Shown: one piece after another, positions 24,343 to 32,816 of the stretch
How the letters are laid out: every line of letters begins with the position of its first letter
Position numbering within the stretch: position 1 is the first letter of the stretch
DNA from: Methanococcoides sp052057775
Lineage (GTDB): Archaea; Halobacteriota; Methanosarcinia; Methanosarcinales; Methanosarcinaceae
NCBI RefSeq assembly: GCF_052057775.1
Contig: NZ_CP195121.1
Coordinates: 372,001 to 436,000 of the forward strand
DNA length: 64,000 bases
Direction of reading: 5' to 3'
Made by a program: the position numbers and the translations under genes
The notes under the pieces: generated by a model
Database searches by the model: none
The model's input: only the letters and a program-made list of their open reading frames with translations
What the model was told of the DNA's origin: nothing

Positions 24343-25530
24343 ATGTCAATGACCATAGGCCTTGCAGGAAAACCAAATGCAGGCAAATCAACTTTTTTCA
24401 AGGCAGCCACCCTTGCAGATGTGGAGATCGCGAACTACCCGTTCACCACCATCAACGCCAACAAAGGTGTAACATACGTAAGGGCGGAGTGTCCATGTAC
24501 CCAGAAGGATAAACGCTGTGGCAACTGCCAGGACGGTATAAGGTTCGTTCCGATCGAAATGATCGATGTGGCAGGCCTCGTGCCCGACGCACACACCGGC
24601 CGTGGTCTTGGTAATGCCTTCCTTGACGAGCTCAGGCAGGCACAGGCCATTATCCATGTTATCGATGCGTCCGGAGGCACGGACATAGAAGGAAACCCCG
24701 TGGACATAGGGGACCACGACCCACTGGAAGACGTGGACTTCCTGAACCGTGAGATCACCATGTGGATGACAGGCATCCTTAAACGCAACTGGGACAGGCT
24801 CTCACGCAAGATCAAAGCGGAAGGCCTCAAGATGTCAGAGGTCATATCCGACCAGCTCATGGGTGCCGGGGTGAATGAATCACAGGCACACGAAGCACTT
24901 CTTTGCTGTGATATGCCAAAAGAATGTACCCAGTGGACCGATGAGGACATGGTCAGACTTTGTGAGGCCATCCGCACTCTTAGCAAACCTACAATGATAG
25001 CTGCCAACAAGATCGATGTGGCACCCGAGGAGAACGTAAAGAACCTCGAAGAACTCGACCTTATAGTAGTGCCCACCAGTGCTGCTGCCGAGCTTGCATT
25101 AAGATCAGCTGCAAAGAACGGGATAATAAAGTACCTTCCCGGAGACAATGACTTCGGGATCCTCTCAGATGACATGAGCGATGCACAGAAAAAGGGTCTG
25201 GAAAGCCTCAGAGGCCTCATGAAAAAGCTTGGAACCGGTGGCGGCGGGATACAAGAGTGCATTAACAGGGCGGTCTTTGACCTTCTCGACCTCATAGTAG
25301 TATATCCTGTAGAAGATGAAGGAAAATGGACCGACAAGAATGACAGGATGCTGCCCGACGCGTTCCTCATGAAGAGAGGATCCACAGCCCACGATCTTGC
25401 ATACAAGGTACATACCGATATCGGGGACAGGTTCCTGTATGCAGTGGACGGCAAGACAAAGATGCGTCTTGGGGAAAAGCACGAGCTCAAGGACGGCGAT
25501 GTGGTAAAGATAGTATCTACGGCCAAGTGA
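24343..25530 (+). CDS. YchF/Ygr210-type GTP-binding protein with TGS domain
   Basis: 395 residues. G1 is GKPNAGKST at residues 9-17. ANYPFTTINAN is switch I. G3 sits in MIDVAGLVPDAHTGRGLGN and G4 is ANKID. The insert CPCTQKDKRCGNCQDG has four cysteines, usual for the archaeal/eukaryotic Ygr210 subgroup. The C-terminal ~80 residues form a TGS domain (DAFLMKRGSTAHDLAYKVH, ending VKIVSTAK). These Obg-family GTPases associate with ribosomes or translation factors. The exact step is not defined in archaea. It lies 40 bases before the cis-prenyltransferase-like gene, so they may share a transcript. Confidence 0.93.
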   Translation: MSMTIGLAGKPNAGKSTFFKAATLADVEIANYPFTTINANKGVTYVRAECPCTQKDKRCGNCQDGIRFVPIEMIDVAGLVPDAHTGRGLGNAFLDELRQAQAIIHVIDASGGTDIEGNPVDIGDHDPLEDVDFLNREITMWMTGILKRNWDRLSRKIKAEGLKMSEVISDQLMGAGVNESQAHEALLCCDMPKECTQWTDEDMVRLCEAIRTLSKPTMIAANKIDVAPEENVKNLEELDLIVVPTSAAAELALRSAAKNGIIKYLPGDNDFGILSDDMSDAQKKGLESLRGLMKKLGTGGGGIQECINRAVFDLLDLIVVYPVEDEGKWTDKNDRMLPDAFLMKRGSTAHDLAYKVHTDIGDRFLYAVDGKTKMRLGEKHELKDGDVVKIVSTAK

Positions 25531-25570
25531 TGGACGAATATACCCAAAGAACAACTCAAGATGACATAGT

Positions 25571-26230
25571 ATGATCAAAGCCCTGTATGAGAGGTATCTG
25601 CTCGGCCAGGTGAACAGCTCACCTGAGAAGATACCTGAACATATAACAATGGTCCTCTCTGAATCCGACCTTCTTGATCTGAAAGGAAAAGAAAAGTTCA
25701 GGGAGCTGATAACCTGGTGCATGAAGCTTGGCATCGCGACCATCAGCATCTATGTTGATGTGCTGGACACAAAAGAGGAGTTCCGCAAAGAGATAGTCAC
25801 CATCCTTACCACAGAACTCACAGACATACTTGGATCATTTCCCGAAAATGTCGGTTTTTTCATATACGATGAGAATGGAAACCTCCGGAAGGAACGTAAG
25901 GGTAGCTCCCTTACAGTTCATCTTTCAGCAGGCTTTGGAGGAAGGGCAGAGATCACAAAAGCTGTCAGTTCGATCCTCTCAGAAGTAAAGGAAGGAAAAA
26001 TAAGACCGGAAGAGATAGATGAGAACGTTATTGAGTCTCACCTGCTGGTCAGGGAAGAACCGGACATGATCATACGTGCAGGCGGGAAGCACCTCTCTGA
26101 TTTCCTGCTGTGGCAATCCGCATATTCGGAACTTTATTTTACAGATGTCAACTGGCACGACCTCAGGAAAATGGATATGCTGAGGATCATACGGGATTTT
26201 CAGAAGAGACAGAGGCGCTTTGGCAAATGA
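25571..26230 (+). CDS. Divergent cis-prenyltransferase (UppS) family protein, probably a non-catalytic subunit
   Basis: 219 residues, shorter than the usual 230-260. Family features remain: PEHITMVL where PEHIAIIMDGN is expected, LGIATISIYV, the LSAGFGGRAEITKAV motif (normally YGGR), REEPDMIIRAGGKHLSDFLLWQSAYSELYF, and the C-terminal RRFGK (RxG motif). The catalytic aspartate of the MDGNRRWA motif is absent (SESDLLDL instead). The pyrophosphate-binding RxGG-E-x-R-x-S region has lost one residue and its second Arg. Heteromeric cis-prenyltransferases with one such degenerate subunit are known from eukaryotes (NgBR/Nus1) and have been reported in Methanosarcina. I infer that role here, for glycosyl-carrier lipid synthesis. 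A catalytic partner is not in the window. Confidence 0.82.
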   Translation: MIKALYERYLLGQVNSSPEKIPEHITMVLSESDLLDLKGKEKFRELITWCMKLGIATISIYVDVLDTKEEFRKEIVTILTTELTDILGSFPENVGFFIYDENGNLRKERKGSSLTVHLSAGFGGRAEITKAVSSILSEVKEGKIRPEEIDENVIESHLLVREEPDMIIRAGGKHLSDFLLWQSAYSELYFTDVNWHDLRKMDMLRIIRDFQKRQRRFGK

Positions 26231-26246
26231 CAAAACAAAGAAGTTA

Positions 26247-26666
26247 TCATACCCTGCGTTCCATCACAATGGCATTGTCATCAAGATAATAGCGCGGGAT
26301 AGTTCCGGTCTCCTCAAAGCCGTTCGACAGATAGAATTCCCTGGCACCTTTGTTCTTTTCCCGTACCTCCAGACGGATAAGAGGAAAAGAGTTCTCTTTT
26401 GCAAGAAGCACACATGCCTCAAGGAGAGCCGTTGCAACACCCATTCTTCTGAAGCGGGGATGTGTTGCAATGCTTGCCAGATGTGCCGCCTCTTTTATGA
26501 CGACAAGAACAGCATATCCAAGGATGAAGCCATCGGATTCCAGTACAATGAACCCGGGATAGTCTGCATATGAACGGAAAATGCGTGATTCCCACGGCAC
26601 CTCGAAGGAAAGGTTCTCGATCTCTACGATCGAATCAATATCAGAACTGGTGGCTATCCGCATCAT
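26247..26666 (-). CDS. rimI: RimI-like GNAT N-acetyltransferase
   Basis: 139 residues (138 from the second ATG). The acetyl-CoA-binding core reads ASIATHPRFRRMGVATALLEACV, matching the GNAT Q/RxxGxG/A pattern. The upstream strand motif is GFILGYAVLVVIKEAAHLASIA. The C-terminal NKGAREFYLSNGFEETGTIPRYY is diagnostic of RimI/Ard1 acetyltransferases that modify protein N-termini. Archaeal members acetylate many substrates with Ala or Ser ends. The gene is convergent with the cis-prenyltransferase-like gene and divergent from the zinc-ribbon gene. Confidence 0.9.
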   Translation of the reverse strand: MMRIATSSDIDSIVEIENLSFEVPWESRIFRSYADYPGFIVLESDGFILGYAVLVVIKEAAHLASIATHPRFRRMGVATALLEACVLLAKENSFPLIRLEVREKNKGAREFYLSNGFEETGTIPRYYLDDNAIVMERRV

Positions 26667-26755
26667 TAACAGAACTAGGGCCTCATGACTGATAAATTAA
26701 AGGTTCCCCTATCGCAGGGTTCCATACTTATACAAGATCGCACAACCTCTCATTG

Positions 26756-27298
26756 ATGCCAGTATATTCGGTTATAGTGTGCCCCAAATGCAGGAAGTCC
26801 GCCCAGATTATAGAACAAAAGTGCGCAAAGACCACAGGATGCCAGCGATGCGGAGCTACACTGCAGACAAGGAAACTGAGGATATTCCACACTACCGAGA
26901 ACCTTGAAGAGGCAATTGCAGTACGTACCCGACTGCAGGCAGAGGTTTCTGAAAGAGAATGTGACACTATGAAAGAAAGCGGATCTCACGGACCTGATCC
27001 TTTTACCACATTTACATCAGCCAAGTCTAACGGGTCAGGAAGTGCTGAAAAGGGGTTCATCCCGAATTTCCGGGAAACACCCCTCAAGAGCTCATCCCGA
27101 ACTAAGAGAACAGACCCTGCAAAAACCATTCTGTCGATCCTTGAAAAAGAAGGTGGAGAGATGCAGGAGACCCGGCTTTATGATCATCCGCTCATTCAGG
27201 ACCTTGATGAGGATATAATTGGAAGAGACCTAGAAAAGCTGCTCCGGAAAGGGGACATATATTCCCCTAAAAAGGGATACATCAAACTCATCCCATAA
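26756..27298 (+). CDS. Zinc-ribbon plus winged-helix protein (DUF5817-like)
   Basis: 180 residues from ATG 26756. The N-terminal third is a zinc ribbon with two cysteine pairs, VIVCPKCRKS and GCQRCGATLQTRKLRIFHTTEN, followed by a helix LEEAIAVRTRLQAEV. This arrangement is typical of a conserved archaeal family of unknown role (DUF5817, by memory). The middle is a Ser/Thr/Gly-rich linker. The end (AKTILSILEKEGGEMQETRLYDHPL to KGDIYSPKKGYIKLI) looks like a small winged helix similar to those in MCM C-termini or Rfa-type proteins. DNA or RNA binding is likely. It is monocistronic as far as can be seen. Confidence 0.8.
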   Translation: MPVYSVIVCPKCRKSAQIIEQKCAKTTGCQRCGATLQTRKLRIFHTTENLEEAIAVRTRLQAEVSERECDTMKESGSHGPDPFTTFTSAKSNGSGSAEKGFIPNFRETPLKSSSRTKRTDPAKTILSILEKEGGEMQETRLYDHPLIQDLDEDIIGRDLEKLLRKGDIYSPKKGYIKLIP

Positions 27299-27381
27299 TG
27301 TGGGACCGAGAGCCTGAGGAAACGCTATGAGGTCATGAAATTCAGAATTACGGACATTCAGCTCCGGTTGTCACAAACACA

Positions 27382-27432
27382 TAAATTATATCTAAAAGAA
27401 CCACATAATCTTATGGTTCACTGAACCGTTCA
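27382..27432 (+). promoter_or_regulatory. Promoter and overlapping palindromes upstream of the AAA ATPase gene
   Basis: A TATA-like AAATTATATC at 27382-27391 predicts a start near 27412-27416. Exactly there lies a perfect palindrome, GGTTCA-C-TGAACC (27415-27427). Its right half forms a second one, TGAAC-C-GTTCA (27422-27432). Alternating GTTCA/TGAAC half-sites with a six-base pitch could bind a repressor. The leader to ATG 27483 is about 68 bases. Confidence 0.45.
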
Positions 27433-27482
27433 GAAAATGAGCATATAACTATACCAGATCATTCTCATTACAAGGTAAGAAC

Positions 27483-28772
27483 ATGTCCGACAAGACAACC
27501 CTCGACATTGTAGAACTTCTATTGACAGCAGAGATATACAACAGGTATCCGGAAATGGATGTTAACGATCTTCCAAAGGACATAAGGAAGAACTACTGGA
27601 GCCGTGCACATAAAGGCGTCCCAAAACCAATTAACGTTTCCCGCTCTGACATAAAGAAGCTCTTTGAGATCGAGGAAATAAAGGGGCAGGTATTCACACT
27701 TCCGTTCCTGGATATCGATGAACTTACATCCAGGATGAAGTTCACATCATTTGATGTTGCAGCGGAATGGTTCCGCAAACAGGAGAATGCCTCAGAGCGC
27801 ATTGACCAGAACCCTGCACTATCATATTATTACGAAAAGAAGGAAGTTGCCGGAACGAGCTATGAGAAAGCACGTGCTGCGACAAGGCCAAAAGAGGTTG
27901 ACAGGGAATGGATCGAGTCCCTGGTAGGTGAGATCGCCGAAGAAGAAGGCGGAGAGGACATGCTCAAACTTGTGGAGATCGTGGCCCCGGAAGACATCGT
28001 CCAGCCCCTCAGGTATCTTGTGCTCAACGATGAGCAAAAAGAAGAGGTAGAGAAGATAGTAAAGGCTATCGAGTACAGGGAATACCTCAAACGTATCGGG
28101 CTCTATGATATCGGAAAGATACTGCTGGTGGGACCACCCGGAACCGGAAAGACATCTGTGGCAAAGGCAATGTCAGAGCGTCTGTCCATACCTTTTGTTG
28201 AGGTCAGGCTTTCCATGATAACCGACCAGTACCTCGGTGAGACGGCAAAGAACATCGACAGGGTGTTCGCACTTGCCAAACGCCTGAGCCCATGCATCCT
28301 CTTCATAGATGAGTTCGATTTTGTTGCCAAGACAAGGGCATCGGATGAGCATGCAGCTTTAAAGAGGGCCGTGAACACGCTTCTAAAGGCCATTGACCAG
28401 ATCAGCCTGACCAACGATGGAGTGCTCCTGATAGCCGCTACTAACCACCCCAGGATGCTTGACTCTGCAGTATGGCGAAGGTTCGATGAGATCATGGACT
28501 TCCCGCTTCCGGATGAGAAGATGAGAAAGGAGATCCTCGATATTGTCACCATGGAAATAGAAGGTGATCTCAATAACGCGGAGATCGCTTCCCTCACTGA
28601 AGGCTACTCCGGCTCCGACCTGCGTATGATAATCCGTGAGAGTGTGCTCAATGCACTGGTAGAGGAACGTACGAACATCAACCAGCAGGACCTCATCGAG
28701 GCAGTAGGCAGGTTCAACAAGCGCGCTCAGATAAAGTCCGACGAATATGTTGTCAATACCGGGGGATTCTAA
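27483..28772 (+). CDS. AAA+ family ATPase
   Basis: 429 residues. The first ~185 match no domain I know and are acidic and helical. The AAA module follows: Walker A LLVGPPGTGKTSVAKAM near 221-232, Walker B CILFIDEFDFV, sensor 1 LLIAATNHPRML, arginine finger region SAVWRRFDEIMDF, and a C-terminal small domain with EGYSGSDLRMIIRESVL. This places it near the Cdc48/PAN/FtsH superfamily. It has no protease or membrane segment, so it may be an unfoldase or remodeller. It is followed 6 bases later by an MBL-fold hydrolase gene, which suggests a functional pair. Palindromes at the promoter suggest regulation. Confidence 0.88.
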   Translation: MSDKTTLDIVELLLTAEIYNRYPEMDVNDLPKDIRKNYWSRAHKGVPKPINVSRSDIKKLFEIEEIKGQVFTLPFLDIDELTSRMKFTSFDVAAEWFRKQENASERIDQNPALSYYYEKKEVAGTSYEKARAATRPKEVDREWIESLVGEIAEEEGGEDMLKLVEIVAPEDIVQPLRYLVLNDEQKEEVEKIVKAIEYREYLKRIGLYDIGKILLVGPPGTGKTSVAKAMSERLSIPFVEVRLSMITDQYLGETAKNIDRVFALAKRLSPCILFIDEFDFVAKTRASDEHAALKRAVNTLLKAIDQISLTNDGVLLIAATNHPRMLDSAVWRRFDEIMDFPLPDEKMRKEILDIVTMEIEGDLNNAEIASLTEGYSGSDLRMIIRESVLNALVEERTNINQQDLIEAVGRFNKRAQIKSDEYVVNTGGF

Positions 28773-28778
28773 GGGACC

Positions 28779-29525
28779 ATGAAGATAATACTCCTCGGGA
28801 CCGGTGACGCACCCGGCACCCCCATCATCGGCTGTGACTGCAGGACCTGCAGGGATGCACGAAACGGAGGGAAGAGTAACAGAACCCGCTTTTCGGTCCT
28901 TGTGGAATCCAATGAAGGAAAGGTTCTGATCGATACAAGTCCGGATATGAGACAACAGATGCTCAGAAAAGGTGTCCGGCATATCGATGCAGTGATCTGG
29001 ACCCACGGGCATTACGACCATTACACCGGTTTTGGCGAGTTCCACCGCGTCCAGAGCCATGTGGATGTCTACGGCATCACCGAAACACTTGACTATATAC
29101 TCGACTACGTCTCTTTTTTGAAACCGCGGAGGCATGACGTTCAACCAGGTGAGCCTTTTGAGATCATCGGCCTTGAGTTCACCGTATTCGAGGTCAACCA
29201 CCCACCTGTGGAAAAGGCGATTGGTGTCATCATACGCGATGGTGATAAAAAAGTGGTCATAAGCGGAGATACTGACAATAACCTCCCGGAGGAAAGCCTT
29301 GAACTTATTATGGAACCGGACCTGTTCATAGTGGATGCCATTATTCCCGATGATGTCGGATTCCATGTTAAGAAACACATGGATGCAAAAGAAGCCATGG
29401 AACTGGCTGAGAACATAAAGGCAAAAAAGGTAGCTATGACACACCTGAGCCACTATTACAAGCCTCATGATGAAGCATCAGCAACATATCCGCTGGGTTA
29501 CGACGGAATGGAATTCACATTCTGA
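28779..29525 (+). CDS. Metallo-beta-lactamase-fold hydrolase (PhnP/RNase Z-like)
   Basis: 248 residues. The metal-binding motif is WTHGHYDHYTGFGE (HxHxDH form) at about 72-84. The N-terminus MKIILLGTGDAPGTPIIGCDCRTC has a cysteine cluster common to PhnP-like proteins. Later ligands occur in VISGDTDNN and MTHLSHYYKP. Bacterial PhnP is a cyclic phosphodiesterase; other relatives process RNA or cyclic nucleotides. The tight link to the AAA ATPase gene is unusual. The true substrate is unknown. Confidence 0.88.
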   Translation: MKIILLGTGDAPGTPIIGCDCRTCRDARNGGKSNRTRFSVLVESNEGKVLIDTSPDMRQQMLRKGVRHIDAVIWTHGHYDHYTGFGEFHRVQSHVDVYGITETLDYILDYVSFLKPRRHDVQPGEPFEIIGLEFTVFEVNHPPVEKAIGVIIRDGDKKVVISGDTDNNLPEESLELIMEPDLFIVDAIIPDDVGFHVKKHMDAKEAMELAENIKAKKVAMTHLSHYYKPHDEASATYPLGYDGMEFTF

Positions 29526-29594
29526 ACGCAGATATAGAACTGAAAGTTACCATGGGTGCGATACAGATAAAAAAAAGCAGGGCCTGTAAAGGCC

Positions 29595-30515
29595 TCATTT
29601 CAACTTACCCTTTCCTGTCTCATCGAACCCTTCTTCAATAAGCTCACGGGTCTTTTGGAGTCTTCTTCTTGTTGAGAGGTAGTTCCCAAGAACAATAAGT
29701 GCCCCTCCGCCAAGAATGATAGTGCCTATCAGAAGCATACGAGGAGCTGAAGTTGTGTAGAACTTTACAACTACAGGATTGTATGGTAGCTCTTCCTCAT
29801 CGATCTCAACTTTAAGGAACTCTCTTGCCATCTCTGTGAACGAACCGGTTGTTGCACGCAGGTCATACCACACAAGGACCTCCCTGTTAAGCTCGTCAAA
29901 ATATCTCTCATCAGGTTCGGGGCTTACTTTACCGATAAATGGATTGCCTGTTGTATAACCTTCAGGAAGAACGAATCTTACGACCGAATCATGGGAAGGA
30001 ATATACATGAAATCCTGCCCCATAGGAGTTGTCATGCTGTAGGCCACAATTCCCGTGAGGCTCTCGTTGAACCTCATGTAAATGTGCTTCTGGCCCCTGA
30101 TGACCTCCTCATCCATAGTGTAGTTGAAAGCAGGAACATCATCTATCGAAGATGTGGAAAGCATCCCGAATGTCTCAAACGATGGTTCCGTATCCTCGGC
30201 ATTGCCTGCAAGGATGATTATGTTCGATACAGCTTCCTTGTTGGGGTTAAGTATGTCCTCCAGAGGAATTATCTCAATTGCAGAAGCGTTCACGATCATA
30301 TGAACAACGTTCGCAGAGCCATTATCCGTCAGATAGAAAGTGGTCGTATTTACGAACTCGCCACCGACTGATCCACTGTAAAAGACTTCCAGTTCATATG
30401 TGGAAAGATCTGGAGATGCCGCCTCCTCATCCACAGGAATTAGCTCGTTGATACAGCCTGATGCCATTACTGCAAGAGCGAAAATGAATACTGTTGTTAT
30501 AATTGCTTTATTCAT
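29595..30515 (-). CDS. Predicted lipoprotein with C-terminal membrane anchor (DUF5803-like)
   Basis: 306 residues from ATG 30515, so that the signal sequence begins MNKAIITTVFIFALAVMASGC with a lipobox cysteine at 21. An upstream in-frame start at 30548 adds an unlikely cytosolic leader. The exterior part is beta-rich, with Thr/Asn-rich strands. Near the C-terminus is one membrane segment (MLLIGTIILGGGALIVLGNYL) followed by the basic STRRRLQKTRELIEE tail. The protein is therefore anchored at both ends and mainly extracytoplasmic. It resembles DUF5803 proteins of methanogens and haloarchaea, which have no known function. Confidence 0.75.
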   Translation of the reverse strand: MNKAIITTVFIFALAVMASGCINELIPVDEEAASPDLSTYELEVFYSGSVGGEFVNTTTFYLTDNGSANVVHMIVNASAIEIIPLEDILNPNKEAVSNIIILAGNAEDTEPSFETFGMLSTSSIDDVPAFNYTMDEEVIRGQKHIYMRFNESLTGIVAYSMTTPMGQDFMYIPSHDSVVRFVLPEGYTTGNPFIGKVSPEPDERYFDELNREVLVWYDLRATTGSFTEMAREFLKVEIDEEELPYNPVVVKFYTTSAPRMLLIGTIILGGGALIVLGNYLSTRRRLQKTRELIEEGFDETGKGKLK

Positions 30516-30622
30516 TGTACACATCACAAACAGTTTATCAAAAAACAATGGGCACCATTGGTAAAAAAGGTTATTGAAAAAAATAACAGCACTCCCTGAA
30601 GAAAGGGAGTGTTGCCTTAAGA

Positions 30623-32539
30623 TCAGTCATTGTTTGAAATTGAGAGAAGAACGCCTGTCTCTTCAAGAGCAGCTGCAACCTCTTTGTATGCAATGAAAAG
30701 TTCCCTTTTCTGCATCTCGACGGAGTCAACCGGTGGTTCGGATGCGAACCAGATCTCCTTTTCGGTTTCACCACGTGTGATGGAAACACATGCAAGCATA
30801 TCAGCCTGGATCAGCCTGTACACTGAATCAATACCGGTTGGTGTGACCCATGCCTTATATGAATCCTTCAGCTGGTCTACGAACTTTGACCAGTTAACGG
30901 TTGCAGAACCCTCAAGTCTCAGGTGAAGGTGTGCACGTTCTCCTGTGATCTGCTCATCGACGTTCTTCAGGAACTTCTTGTACTCTGCACTTTGCTCATC
31001 AACCTGTTGTGCCTCATGGCTTGCAAGTTCCTCTGCTGCCTCCTTGAAGAATGGAGCAAGGTTGACAATGTTTGATGGCCTTGTCATGAATGAGACACCG
31101 AAGAATGCAACACCGCTGAGTGCCATACCCACAATAACACCATGGTTCATGAGGATCGGGTGTACGGTCTCAAGGTATGAAGGAGCCATAGGTGCGGTCA
31201 TTGAAAGATCATAGACCGTAAAGGCGATCTGTGCAACGGCACCGACGATAAGACCGGCCATAGCACCTTCCTTTGTAGCACGCTTCCAGTAAAGTCCTCC
31301 CATGAGAGGGAAGAAGTAGGAAGCACTTGCAATGAAGGTTGCAATGTGGATAGCATCGATGATACTGTCAATGAAGAAGGAAGCCACAGTTGCTGCTGCG
31401 ACTATGAAAAGGACGCTGAGCCTGTTGATAGCGAGCATCTGCTTCATTGTTGCATCCGGCCTTATGAACCTCTGGTAGATGTCACGTGAAACACATGATG
31501 CACCGGATGTTGCAAAGGTGTCAGCACAGGACATGGAAGCAGCTGCAAGGCCAATCGCACTGAGACCGATAACTACAGGCGAGAATGTGCTTACTATGTA
31601 GGTCAGCAATGCAGGTTCTGCCTGGGCCATTCCCATAGGGAAGCCTGCTGCAGGGATCTCAGGATACAATGCACTGAGTCCGATAGCAATAACTGCACAT
31701 GCACTGAACACAATTGCAATCATAAGGGAACCAAGAACCAGACCGTTCCTTGCGGAAGTTGAGTCCTTTGCTGCCCAGATCTTCTGCCATGGGTCCTGCT
31801 CAGTGATCCATCCAGGGATGATAGCAAAGACGAAGATCAATACCATCGGGATTCCAATGATGAACGGGTTCCACCAATCACCAGGAACGGTAGCGAAAAG
31901 ATCGGATGCTGTTGAGATGGTAGCAACGCTGGATGTAGCAGAGTCAACTGCAAGAAATGCCATTATGATAGCGAATATGGAAAGGAAGGCGAACTGGATA
32001 ACATCGGTCCAGACTACAGCAGAAAGACCACCAAGGGTGACATAAACAGACACTGCAAGGGCAACGATAAGAGCTGCATATATCGGGTCAAGGCCGTAGA
32101 AAACCTGCAGAACAAGAGCGAATCCCTTGATGTCAGCAACTGCGAAAAGGATCATTACGATGGTGATGATAATTCCCACGGGAGCACGGATAGCAGAACT
32201 GTACCTCTGTTCAAGAAGTTCTGCCTGTGTGATAGCAGGAAGGTGTTTGATCCTCTTCACGAATATAGCGATAATAAGCAGTGCAAGGATGTTCGGTGCT
32301 ACAAAACCCCATATGGAGCCCATTCCAAGTAACATGAAGAATCCTATCACGGCCAATATCCCACCAGCGGTCAGCCAGGATGCTGCCGAGGAAAAACCAA
32401 CACCTATCATCCCGATCTTACGACCGGCAAGCCAGAAATCGGTCACCGTCTTTTGTCTTTTTGTAAAGTACCAGCCAATTGCGATCAGTCCACAGAGATA
32501 GACTGCAAGCATTGCCATAAACAATTGATAACTATCCAT
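30623..32539 (-). CDS. Sodium:solute symporter (SSS family) with C-terminal extension
   Basis: 638 residues. About 13 membrane segments fill residues 1-490. SSS hallmarks are FWLAGRKIGMIGVGFSSAASWLTAGG, YVTLGGLSAVVWTDVIQF (sodium-site helix) and SMSCADTFATSGASCVSRDIYQRF. The substrate could be proline, glycine betaine, pantothenate or an organic acid; the sequence does not decide. Residues from ~510 form a soluble tail of about 130 residues (DEQITGERAHLHLRLEGSATVNW to VLLSISN), not found in ordinary PutP proteins, which may be a cytosolic regulatory module. The gene is monocistronic with an AT-rich upstream region. Confidence 0.9.
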   Translation of the reverse strand: MDSYQLFMAMLAVYLCGLIAIGWYFTKRQKTVTDFWLAGRKIGMIGVGFSSAASWLTAGGILAVIGFFMLLGMGSIWGFVAPNILALLIIAIFVKRIKHLPAITQAELLEQRYSSAIRAPVGIIITIVMILFAVADIKGFALVLQVFYGLDPIYAALIVALAVSVYVTLGGLSAVVWTDVIQFAFLSIFAIIMAFLAVDSATSSVATISTASDLFATVPGDWWNPFIIGIPMVLIFVFAIIPGWITEQDPWQKIWAAKDSTSARNGLVLGSLMIAIVFSACAVIAIGLSALYPEIPAAGFPMGMAQAEPALLTYIVSTFSPVVIGLSAIGLAAASMSCADTFATSGASCVSRDIYQRFIRPDATMKQMLAINRLSVLFIVAAATVASFFIDSIIDAIHIATFIASASYFFPLMGGLYWKRATKEGAMAGLIVGAVAQIAFTVYDLSMTAPMAPSYLETVHPILMNHGVIVGMALSGVAFFGVSFMTRPSNIVNLAPFFKEAAEELASHEAQQVDEQSAEYKKFLKNVDEQITGERAHLHLRLEGSATVNWSKFVDQLKDSYKAWVTPTGIDSVYRLIQADMLACVSITRGETEKEIWFASEPPVDSVEMQKRELFIAYKEVAAALEETGVLLSISNND

Positions 32540-32816
32540 AATTAAACCTCAAAATAATATGTTCTATTTATTCAGACCTAATTCCTGAAACACTAATACG
32601 AATTAACTACGATTTTTTCCTTTTAAAAAGGTCAATAAGGACATATTTGATTTAATATATAAGCTCTTTCAAAAGAAATCCGATGAACCCGGAATTCAGT
32701 CGCCTGTTCCATTGATCATAGGCCATCAGTAATAGTCCATCGGTTGATCAGGTCATTCATTCATAGATAAACAACTTGAAGAAAAACATTTCATAGAAGA
32801 AAATGTACTGAGAAAT

